Source of the DNA: a virus
IMG/VR virus record: IMGVR_UViG_3300033153_004569
Span: 1 to 38,229 of that record
DNA length: 38,229 nucleotides
Direction: 5' to 3' (one strand)
The translations under genes were made by a program, and so were the position numbers. The notes under the pieces were generated by a model. The model saw nothing but the letters and a program-made list of their open reading frames with translations, was not told the DNA's origin and made no database searches. Of the stretch, positions 7,991-13,436 are shown one piece after another (the stretch's first letter is position 1; every line of letters starts with the position of its first letter).

Positions 7991-9420
7991 TAGAAATCAC
8001 TCCATGTTCCTGTGCGTGGCCTGTCAAAGTACCTCGCAATGTTAAATACTTCTGGTCCGGGTTCCGGTATCGGCTTTGGCATCTGTGGATTCTTATCTGC
8101 AAAAAGATAACAGAAACCAATCGCCATGCACAGATCTTTTTTTCCATCGAACTTTTCATATCGATTAACATGAAGAGAGTCGCACTCCTCTGCTAACTCT
8201 ATCGGGCCTGAAAGCCTGCCTTCTTCTACTGCTCGCTTTACTGCGAGCAGTCCCTGATATTGTGTGGACTTTGAGGTCTTCCATTCTACAACTGGGACAC
8301 CTCTTGCTCTTGTTGCTTGCACCGTTGCAAGCCCAATCCCGTTTGACTCTATGATTACTGAGCCACCGTACTTCGTGTACATAATCCTAATCATGTCAGC
8401 AAGCGTATCCACCGTAGCAGTCTCATCGCACCATGAAGCAACGATAGACATATCAGACTTTCTTATTACAGCTATTGCGCTCGCATCCTGCCCTAGACCC
8501 CCGGCAGTGTCTACGCCAATAACATATTCCTCTCCGCCTATTCTATTCTGGAATATCTTAAAGTCTTGCTGCATCATATGTTCCAACACTGGAGGAGTAA
8601 GGTTGATCCAGCGTCCCTCAGAGCTCATGAAGGCGTGTTCAGGCTTCTGGGGATACTCACGTAAGGCTCGAACCAGATCTCCTTGAAATCGATTCCTGAG
8701 AGTTTTTAGAAACCATGCTGCTGATTCTGCTCTGGTAAATCCGAGATCCTGCATCTCTCTCCACTCTTCTTCCGTAAAGGATGGCGTGCTTACATATGCC
8801 GCATGGTCCTCAACGGAGAAGAAGAGTTTCTCGAAATCATTCTTCTCTGACCAGAGTTTCCACATTAGATCACCCGGACCTGAGCTTGTGCTCTCCACCA
8901 TGATTGGCGCTGACAAACCTGCCGAACTTACCAGTGCGCCATATGCGTTTTGATCTGGCCAGAACGCGAGCTCTGAAAGATGAAGCAGTTGGAAGCTCAT
9001 AGATCTCCCAGCCTTAGACTCCGATTGCCCTTTTGCTGCGTTGGCTGTCACCGCATGTATTTCAGATCCCTCTTGAGTTACGATCTTACTGCGATTTGAA
9101 ATCCTCTGTGGGATTTTTAAGTCATCTAGCACCTGACGGGCGCGATCTAGCAGACCATGTACCTTTTGTTCCGTATCTGCCACGATTGCAACCTTAGATC
9201 CCGGATTCAAAATAACATATAGCGCATCTAGGAAACAACAAATCTGAGAGCACCCGATCTGGCGGCTCTTCAGAATAAGTATGTTCTTATTCCTAGATGC
9301 TGCGTCTAATATCTTAGCTTGTTCTTCATATACCTTGAACGGGATCATTTGGCCTGTGACCTGATCTGTTATCCGGCATAAGCTCGCCAGCTTCATCATC
9401 TTCGTCTTGTTCGGGAACAT
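7990..9420 (-). CDS. terL: Terminase large subunit (packaging ATPase and nuclease)
   Basis: This 476-residue protein carries an N-terminal ATPase with a Walker A-like K51-S-R-Q-I-G-C-S-Q and a Walker B ending LLHLSE (E150). The C-terminal RNase H-like nuclease has VIGVDTAGGLGQDAS, with D304 and D312 as likely metal ligands. It pumps DNA into the head through the portal and cuts the concatemer. The start at 9420 overlaps the small-subunit gene by 95 bases. The overlap is long, but the segment ITDQVTGQMIPFKVYEEQ is typical of TerL N termini, so I keep it. The ATPase loop is unusually cysteine-rich (GCSQICC). Confidence 0.88.
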   Translation of the reverse strand: MFPNKTKMMKLASLCRITDQVTGQMIPFKVYEEQAKILDAASRNKNILILKSRQIGCSQICCFLDALYVILNPGSKVAIVADTEQKVHGLLDRARQVLDDLKIPQRISNRSKIVTQEGSEIHAVTANAAKGQSESKAGRSMSFQLLHLSELAFWPDQNAYGALVSSAGLSAPIMVESTSSGPGDLMWKLWSEKNDFEKLFFSVEDHAAYVSTPSFTEEEWREMQDLGFTRAESAAWFLKTLRNRFQGDLVRALREYPQKPEHAFMSSEGRWINLTPPVLEHMMQQDFKIFQNRIGGEEYVIGVDTAGGLGQDASAIAVIRKSDMSIVASWCDETATVDTLADMIRIMYTKYGGSVIIESNGIGLATVQATRARGVPVVEWKTSKSTQYQGLLAVKRAVEEGRLSGPIELAEECDSLHVNRYEKFDGKKDLCMAIGFCYLFADKNPQMPKPIPEPGPEVFNIARYFDRPRTGTWSDF

Positions 9421-9883
9421 CTTCGTCCTCTGCTAGTAATGCCCGTAACTCTTGGGCAGGTGTTAAGATATTTGCGTCGGCTTCGGGCAAAGTCTTTAAG
9501 ACATGCGCGACAAGGCTGGAAACAACAGCCGCTGTTCGCGGTTCCATCTGGCCAGTCCTAACTTGATGCAGAGTTTCTACCGTGAACTGTCTAACATCTT
9601 CCATACTCTGCATCTCAGGTGAGGGCATTGACTCAGGTAGCTGCGCTGTTGTGTTGCCTCCCTTCTTACTATTCTCTAACCGGGTTTCTTTGTAGCTCGG
9701 CTCATGAAAATAACAAAAATCAAAACCATGCATTCTTCTTACGCTACATTGCTGCTCCTCAGAGTGGTAATGGGTACAGCGTATTCCAGAATGCGGCAGT
9801 TTTCTTTTTTTCTTGGGGGGTTTTTTCTGATCTGTAGATACAAAATAACCCGGTGTGTAGATTGGTATGTTTTGTTGTGTCAT
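9326..9883 (-). CDS. Terminase small subunit candidate with N-terminal zinc-type motif
   Basis: This is the first gene of the leftward late block, directly before the large terminase. The product has 185 residues. Residues 18-30 are lysine-rich. Next come C36, C46, C57 and H60 in a C-x9-C-x10-C-x2-H arrangement ending GFDFCYFH, a zinc-binding pattern seen in several phage small proteins. Residues of about 95-135 (VRQFTVETLHQVRTGQMEPRTAAVVSSLV, shown in part) are helical and resemble the oligomerisation region of small terminases. The C terminus is very acidic. It would recognise the packaging site and recruit TerL. The role is inferred mostly from position. AAGGA precedes the ATG by about nine bases. 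Confidence 0.55.
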   Translation of the reverse strand: MTQQNIPIYTPGYFVSTDQKKPPKKKRKLPHSGIRCTHYHSEEQQCSVRRMHGFDFCYFHEPSYKETRLENSKKGGNTTAQLPESMPSPEMQSMEDVRQFTVETLHQVRTGQMEPRTAAVVSSLVAHVLKTLPEADANILTPAQELRALLAEDEDVPEQDEDDEAGELMPDNRSGHRPNDPVQGI

Positions 9884-10036
9884 GGGCTTTGATCCTTGAC
9901 CTTTCCGACCTTGGGGAATAGATCCCCCTTGGACTGTTTTCTATATATTAACTAAGACCATGCCTATATGCACTATAATCGCTAATAATACTACTAACCT
10001 ACCTACCTACACTACTAACCACACCCACAACTACCA

Positions 10037-10065
10037 CCCTGAACACCCTACAACCCACTACCCCC
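10037..10065 (-). other. G-quadruplex motif on the minus strand
   Basis: Read on the minus strand, four G-runs (5, 3, 3 and 3 G) are separated by loops of 4, 5 and 6 bases, which fits the canonical G3+N1-7 pattern. A fifth run of three G lies 10 bases further along. If leftward transcription starts at the promoter candidate near 10443, the motif would lie in the long 5' leader of the late mRNA and also in the displaced DNA strand of an R-loop. Confidence 0.5.
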
Positions 10066-10256
10066 ACTTCGTGAGAGACTATCCCCTAGTTCCTAATACC
10101 TACTTACTATATAATAATAATACTCTATACCTACCTATATATTATTGTTTTTACAAACGCGGGGAATACCCCCCTATATTATTATTTATTTATTCATTTT
10201 ATTATTATATTATTTATTAATTCATTGATCCAATATGGATCTATTATCTATGTGTC

Positions 10257-10350
10257 TATTTACTCTAGGCACTCTCTCTCTCTTCTCTCTCTCTATCTCT
10301 ACTCTATCTCTCTCTATCTCGCTCTACTATTCTGGCTCTGCTTATCTAAG
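10257..10350. repeat. CT-rich microsatellite-like tract
   Basis: The plus strand is a run of CT and CTAT dinucleotide and tetranucleotide repeats with very few purines. Open frames through it translate to low-complexity S/L/Y-rich peptides without ribosome binding sites, so I do not call them genes. The complementary strand is GA-rich. It may form unusual DNA (triplex or R-loop) next to the proposed origin. Confidence 0.7.
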
Positions 10351-10442
10351 CTGTGCATCTGTCTTCATCTGCCTCTCTCATTCTGTGCTATGGTTGTGCC
10401 TCAAGGCGCGACCATCTTCTAGGCTGTACATTCCATACTATA

Positions 10443-10471
10443 TTAATAAGGTTGCCGACGGCTAAACGCAA
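10443..10471 (-). promoter_or_regulatory. Leftward promoter candidate for the late block
   Basis: On the minus strand TTGCGT (10466-10471) is followed, after exactly 17 bases, by TATTAA (10443-10448). The -35 box is embedded in CTTGCGTTT, the same 9-mer found at both rightward promoters of the paralogous cassettes. The start of the late block is about 560 bases further left, so the leader would be long, C-poor and G/A-rich. No closer sigma-70-like promoter was convincing. Confidence 0.4.
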
Positions 10472-10590
10472 GGCTGTATATTTCTGTGGTGTTACGGCCA
10501 CTTGAAGTTTACCCTTAGCTTATGGTTGTATGTTGTTGGGCTTGGGCTGTTTCTCTTGGTGACATTCTATTCTTGTTGCCAACGGAACAC

Positions 10591-10703
10591 TGACCAAACC
10601 AAAAGCCCATCCGACGGAACGTCAATCATTACGTCGTCACCTCTCATTCTGGGGTGACGATGTAAGCCTTGCCGTGCCATCAGCTGGGCTTTTGGTTTGG
10701 TCA
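10591..10703. repeat. 113-bp imperfect palindrome upstream of the first paralog
   Basis: Two 51-base arms (10591-10641 and 10653-10703) flank an 11-base loop. The outer 19 bases are perfectly complementary (TGACCAAACCAAAAGCCCA against its reverse complement). The inner 32 bases align without gaps with 23 matches plus one G-T wobble, and the 13 bases next to the loop are complete apart from that wobble. The element contains two opposed copies of AACCAAAAGC. It could extrude as a cruciform, fold as RNA, or bind a dimeric protein. It ends 62 bases upstream of the first rightward promoter. Confidence 0.8.
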
Positions 10704-10764
10704 ACCTTGCACACATGAGCTTACATTTACTTACTATTATTATTATCTTTATAGGTTTAGTTAC

Positions 10765-10793
10765 TTGCGTTTTGTGAATGTGTTCCTTAGTCT
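10765..10793 (+). promoter_or_regulatory. Promoter P1 of the first paralogous cassette
   Basis: TTGCGT (10765-10770), a 17-base spacer and TAGTCT (10788-10793) lie 44 bases before the start codon. The same two boxes at the same spacing precede the second paralog, while the intervening bases have diverged. The boxes match sigma-70 consensus at three of six positions each. The expected start point, seven bases after the -10, falls on the first base of the conserved leader hairpin at 10800. Confidence 0.5.
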
Positions 10794-10799
10794 AATCAT

Positions 10800-10815
10800 G
10801 TTCCAATCAAGGAAC
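10800..10815 (+). promoter_or_regulatory. 5' leader hairpin of the first paralog
   Basis: GTTCC and GGAAC flank a six-base loop (AATCAA). The matching leader of the second paralog has GTTCC, AATGAA and GGGAC, where the changed base keeps pairing as G-U. The hairpin would sit at the very 5' end of the mRNA and could protect it from decay or bind a regulator. Confidence 0.45.
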
Positions 10816-10836
10816 AAACAAACAAGGATAATGACA

Positions 10837-11505
10837 ATGACAAAGAAAACTAAAATGTTACGAACTGAGGAAAAGAAACACATTGAGGGTTTGGCTCTTG
10901 AGGTAGTCAATAAGGATGTGGATATTAAAACCCAGAAAAGTAATCTACTTAATAAGGGTCAACGGGATTATCTCGAAGCCTGTGTTAAGTCTCATTGGGA
11001 AAAGCTGGGTGCTGGTACTGACATTCGTCCTAAGCCTGTTAAGACCTCATATGATACTGGTACCCAGTTTACATTAACGCATGACTGGACTCAGCCTGCT
11101 GATTTCAATGTGTATGATTCTAGCTGGGTGTCGATTGCTAAGGTTTGCTGTAATACGCACAAGCTTAGTAAGCCTCTGTTTGATTTGCTGTTAGCTGATT
11201 TGCAGACTGCTAGTGATGATATCAATGCTAGGTTTGGGGATGATTACGAGTACGAGGTACACCTTGATAATGCTAAGTTATCAATGCTTTATATCTTTGC
11301 TTGGTTAAGTCGTCGTGGTCCTCAGTTTGATATGGATAAAGCTGGTAAGATTTGCGTTGATAGGTTTGGTAATATGTATCATCGTACGAACTTGAGTAGT
11401 ACATCTGCTTACACTGCTGGCCATGGTTCATGGGCTGTTGTTGTTTCGGGTGTGTTTAATGAGTATCACACTGGTAATCTTGATGCGGTCAAGCTGCTTG
11501 GTTAG
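10837..11505 (+). CDS. Paralogous early protein A, unknown function
   Basis: The product has 222 residues from ATG 10837. I chose this start over 10831 because AGGAT lies seven bases upstream and because the paralog at 11926 starts at the same point (both begin MTKK). I do not recognise the family. It shares with the paralog an N-terminal block (IEG..xEV, RDYL, W-x3-GAG) and a C-terminal block (SM-x-YI, W, DKAGKICVDRFGNM against SKAGTCVIDRMG). Codons are often T-ended (GGT, CGT, GCT, CCT), unlike the A-rich operon genes downstream, which suggests strong expression or different ancestry. It is monocistronic, with its own promoter, leader hairpin and terminator, so it is probably an early, abundant host-takeover or origin-binding protein; this is inference. 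Confidence 0.8.
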   Translation: MTKKTKMLRTEEKKHIEGLALEVVNKDVDIKTQKSNLLNKGQRDYLEACVKSHWEKLGAGTDIRPKPVKTSYDTGTQFTLTHDWTQPADFNVYDSSWVSIAKVCCNTHKLSKPLFDLLLADLQTASDDINARFGDDYEYEVHLDNAKLSMLYIFAWLSRRGPQFDMDKAGKICVDRFGNMYHRTNLSSTSAYTAGHGSWAVVVSGVFNEYHTGNLDAVKLLG

Positions 11506-11511
11506 TCAATC

Positions 11512-11543
11512 AGGATGGACCCCAAAAGGGGTTCATCCTTTTT
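11512..11543 (+). terminator. Rho-independent terminator of paralog A
   Basis: A 12-base-pair stem (AGGATGGACCCC with GGGGTTCATCCT, one G-U pair) with an AAAA loop is followed by four to five T residues. It starts six bases after the stop codon of the first paralog. It is one of the strongest terminators in the window and isolates the gene from the second cassette. Confidence 0.85.
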
Positions 11544-11665
11544 CTGTGGTGATTTCAAATCCTGAACCACCATCAAAAAAAAATCGCACAACCAAAAGCA
11601 CAACCAAAATACCAACAGCCAAACGGTGCAGTCGGATGATCGGATGACATCACCACCGTAAGGTT

Positions 11666-11827
11666 AACAAAACCAAAAGCGATTCTAAAAGTAGTAGTAC
11701 TATTTATATTACATAGACGCCCTTCGGTTGGGGCTGACATCGTGTCGAGCAAGCTCGTCCCGATCCGCCCTCGGCCACTAATGACTGGTATGTACTACGA
11801 CATTTTAAAATCGCTTTTGGTTTTGTT
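11666..11827. repeat. Large inverted repeat upstream of the second paralog, with internal hairpins
   Basis: The outer 19 bases (11666-11684, AACAAAACCAAAAGCGATT) are perfectly complementary to 11809-11827. Pairing continues inward to about 11700/11792 with two mismatches and one bulge, giving a stem near 35 bp. The roughly 91 enclosed bases hold smaller hairpins: GCCC...GGGC after 11728, GACA-TCG-TGTC, and CGAGC-AA-GCTCG near 11757. This closed stem with several inner hairpins looks like a structured RNA or a cruciform. It shares the AACCAAAAGC arms, but not the inner sequence, with the palindrome at 10591-10703. The rest of 11544-11853 has no gene; it holds A-rich DNA, another AACCAAAAGC, and tandem CGGATGAT/CGGATGAC. 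Confidence 0.75.
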
Positions 11828-11853
11828 CGTTTCATCTCTATGGTTTTAGTTAC

Positions 11854-11882
11854 TTGCGTTTCCTTATGTCATCAGCTAGTCT
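11854..11882 (+). promoter_or_regulatory. Promoter P2 of the second paralogous cassette
   Basis: TTGCGT (11854-11859), a 17-base spacer and TAGTCT (11877-11882) repeat the arrangement at 10765-10793. The flank TTAGTTACTTGCGTTT is identical in both. The predicted start falls at 11889, again the first base of the leader hairpin. Confidence 0.5.
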
Positions 11883-11888
11883 GTTCTT

Positions 11889-11904
11889 GTTCCAATGAAG
11901 GGAC
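11889..11904 (+). promoter_or_regulatory. 5' leader hairpin of the second paralog
   Basis: GTTCC, loop AATGAA, GGGAC. The stem is kept relative to the first cassette by a G-U pair, and the loop differs by one base. The ribosome binding site AGGAT follows about ten bases later. Confidence 0.45.
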
Positions 11905-11925
11905 ACAAACGAACAGGATAAAACA

Positions 11926-12570
11926 ATGACTAAAAAACTAAGCACACAACGTAAGCGAATGATCGAAGGCATCAGTACTGAAGTTATTAATGACGTCGTT
12001 AGCAAGTCTATTGCTTTCGAGGGAATGAATAACAAAGAAGAACGTGACTACCTTGCTCAACAGATCCAATCCTTTTGGGATGCTAAAGGTGCGGGATCTG
12101 TTCTTCATGCTAGTGACGATGACACTGAGCATTTACGTGATGCATGGGAGGTTTGTGATGACTTCACCCATTACGATAGCGAAGGTTATTCTGTTGCATT
12201 CGAAAAGGATTTAATCTTTGCATGTAATGCTAAGGCCTATCCTTTCCCACGTCGCAAGAGGTTTATTAATCAGCTTGAAAAAAGATCTGCTACTTTGCAG
12301 GTTGGTTTCAATAGTTATGATGGTGACTCGTTCCCTTATGAGTTACACAAGATGAACGCTCAGATCTCCATGATCTATATCTGTTATTGGAAGTCCATCA
12401 TGGGCGAGCAGTGGGATATCAGCAAGGCGGGCACCTGCGTCATTGACCGTATGGGTTGTCTCATTAGGCGTACACCCAGCGAGCACAAGTCAAAGGTTAG
12501 CGAGTACCAAGCTGATGAAGGTGCATGGTTAAATGTTATTAAGGATATCGTTAGCCGATACACCAAGTAA
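11926..12570 (+). CDS. Paralogous early protein B, unknown function
   Basis: The product has 214 residues, starting MTKKLSTQRKRMIEG seven bases after AGGAT. It is a diverged paralog of the product of 10837-11505, with roughly 30 percent identity by eye over the ends and less in the middle. Shared residues include RDYL, FWDAKGAG and DISKAGTCVIDRMG. The family is not recognised; no Walker, zinc or clear helix-turn-helix motif is visible. The N terminus is basic and helical. As for the first paralog, codons are enriched in T-ended forms and the gene is framed by its own promoter and terminator. Duplication of the whole unit including control DNA suggests dosage or division of labour between the copies. 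Confidence 0.8.
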   Translation: MTKKLSTQRKRMIEGISTEVINDVVSKSIAFEGMNNKEERDYLAQQIQSFWDAKGAGSVLHASDDDTEHLRDAWEVCDDFTHYDSEGYSVAFEKDLIFACNAKAYPFPRRKRFINQLEKRSATLQVGFNSYDGDSFPYELHKMNAQISMIYICYWKSIMGEQWDISKAGTCVIDRMGCLIRRTPSEHKSKVSEYQADEGAWLNVIKDIVSRYTK

Positions 12571-12584
12571 CAAACACGCAGAAG

Positions 12585-12610
12585 ATCCCTCACTTGTTGG
12601 GGGATTTTTT
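12585..12610 (+). terminator. Rho-independent terminator of paralog B
   Basis: ATCCCTCA pairs with TGGGGGAT (one G-U) around a five-base loop, followed by six T. It begins 14 bases after the stop codon. Pairing may extend by three A-T or G-T pairs into the T run. It isolates the cassette from the early operon, which therefore needs its own promoter or antitermination. Confidence 0.8.
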
Positions 12611-12667
12611 GCGGCACAACCAAAAGCGTAACCGAAGGTTTGCAAGTTTACCTTGTCGGATGATTAA

Positions 12668-12741
12668 GTTTAAAAGTTTCCCATCAGTTTAAAAGTTTCC
12701 CATCTGGTTTAAATGTTTCCCTCCTAGTTTAAATGTTTGCA
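12668..12741. repeat. Four iterons of 19-20 bp
   Basis: The core GTTTAAAWGTTTSCC-like unit starts at 12668, 12687, 12707 and 12727. The spacings are 19, 20 and 20 bases, about two helical turns. Copies 1 and 2 are identical over 19 bases (AGTTTAAAAGTTTCCCATC); copies 3 and 4 have AAAT for AAAA. Regularly phased direct repeats next to an early operon that encodes a RepA-like ATPase are typical of initiator-binding iterons, but an operator array is equally possible. Confidence 0.75.
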
Positions 12742-12774
12742 TGTTTTATTCATACCTCCTTTCCCATCTTGGGT

Positions 12775-12788
12775 AGCCCTTCGGGGTT
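12775..12788 (+). promoter_or_regulatory. UUCG-tetraloop hairpin in the early-operon leader
   Basis: CCC-TTCG-GGG, extended by a G-T and an A-T pair, forms a short, very stable tetraloop hairpin about 33 bases before the first operon gene. The following T run is only three long, so it is a weak terminator at best and may instead be a leader structure. No convincing -35/-10 pair was found between the iterons and the start codon; TATAAC at 12801 has no good -35. Confidence 0.35.
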
Positions 12789-12820
12789 TGCAATTAAGCA
12801 TATAACAACAGGAGATGAAG

Positions 12821-13123
12821 ATGGTAGATATAGCAGATCAGATTGACACTTGTGAAGTAGACATGAGAACCATGATTGAAGCGTTGCTTGATGACGACGT
12901 TGGTGCAGTGTGTGACTACATACTTAAAGACGACAGGTCTGAGGCATACATCAAGGAAGAGTTACTAACAGAGAAAGAGCAATGTATTACAATCGTTCGC
13001 AACAGAGTGGTGCAAACACAGAAGGAGATAGACATGCTAAAGAACATGGTCGAGCTCTTACTACGAGGACAAGAAAGAATGATTGTTAAGTTAGATAAAC
13101 TTCCACACCGAGGAGAGATCTAA
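12821..13123 (+). CDS. First gene of the early operon, small helical protein, unknown function
   Basis: The product has 100 residues, starting MVDIADQIDTCEVDMRTM. ATG 12821 is preferred over 12815 because the GGAG at 12811-12814 leaves a workable gap of six bases only for the later codon. The protein is charged and mostly helical, with a heptad-like C-terminal half (VVQTQKEIDMLKNMVELLLRGQERMIVKL, shown in part) that could form a coiled coil. Its stop overlaps the next ATG (TAATG). The family is not recognised. Confidence 0.7.
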   Translation: MVDIADQIDTCEVDMRTMIEALLDDDVGAVCDYILKDDRSEAYIKEELLTEKEQCITIVRNRVVQTQKEIDMLKNMVELLLRGQERMIVKLDKLPHRGEI

Positions 13124-13434
13124 TGTTTGTAAGCAATCTCAATAAAGGTTTCAGCATGACCTTTGCAAATGGAAACACGGTATCAATACAGTGGGGTGTC
13201 GCTAACTATTGTGAACACTACATGAAGAAGGACGACGTTAAGCTATCAGCAACAAAGGAGACATGGAAAAGTAAGGACACTGAGATGGCAGCATGGAACA
13301 TCGATGGCGAGTGGCATAGCTTTGAGGTGGGCTGCGGCTTAGGTGGTAATCAGGTACAGGGGTACATAAGTGCAGACGAGGTTCTTGCATTCATGAACTT
13401 CGTAGCAACAAACAAAATAACTAAGGGAGAATGA
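13123..13434 (+). CDS. Early protein of unknown function, 103 residues
   Basis: The product begins MFVSNLNKGFSMTFANGNTVSIQWG and reads as a small strand-rich domain, then a helix ADEVLAFMNFVATN. A GC-GLGGNQVQGY stretch lies in the middle. The gene overlaps both neighbours (TAATG at the start, ATGA at the end). No known family is recognised, and nothing suggests membrane location. Confidence 0.7.
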   Translation: MFVSNLNKGFSMTFANGNTVSIQWGVANYCEHYMKKDDVKLSATKETWKSKDTEMAAWNIDGEWHSFEVGCGLGGNQVQGYISADEVLAFMNFVATNKITKGE

Positions 13435-13436
13435 TC

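Larger units (their letters stand above)
9884..10836. other. Divergent control region, probable promoter and replication-origin region
   Basis: No convincing gene lies in these 950 bases between the leftward late block and the rightward early block. From 9960 to about 10140 the plus strand is almost free of G (roughly one in twenty bases). Then come TA-rich repeats (10090-10220), a CT-rich tract (10257-10350), a leftward promoter candidate (10443-10471), a 113-bp imperfect palindrome (10591-10703) and a rightward promoter (10765-10793). Short GC hairpins GGGGA-ATAGA-TCCCC (9913-9927) and GGGG-AATA-CCCC (10161-10172) share the core GGGGAATA. A dyad GATCCA-ATA-TGGATC lies at 10227-10241. Strand bias, AT-rich DNA and palindromes together suggest an origin; this is inference. 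Confidence 0.5.
10597..12627. repeat. Six dispersed copies of AACCAAAAGC in both orientations
   Basis: Exact copies are at 10597-10606 (+), 10688-10697 (-), 11590-11599 (+), 11671-11680 (+), 11813-11822 (-) and 12618-12627 (+). A near copy follows at 11602. Two opposed pairs form the arms of the large inverted repeats; the others follow each gene. GTCGGATG-like sequence lies near several copies. I noticed no copy elsewhere, but did not scan exhaustively. It behaves like a binding-site family tied to the duplicated cassettes. Confidence 0.7.

Noticed and set aside
7708-8196. Plus-strand frame of 162 codons opposite terminase and the glycine-zipper gene
   Set aside because: It is antisense to two well-supported genes, H/L/P-rich without structure, and runs across their junction.
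10257-10350. CT repeats considered as a CRISPR-like array
   Set aside because: The units are 2-4 bases with no spacers, so it is a simple-sequence tract.
9960-10465. Open plus-strand frames of 65-86 codons in the divergent region
   Set aside because: They translate to low-complexity T/Y/N or S/L/Y-rich peptides created by the base bias, have no ribosome binding sites, and have no coding-like composition.
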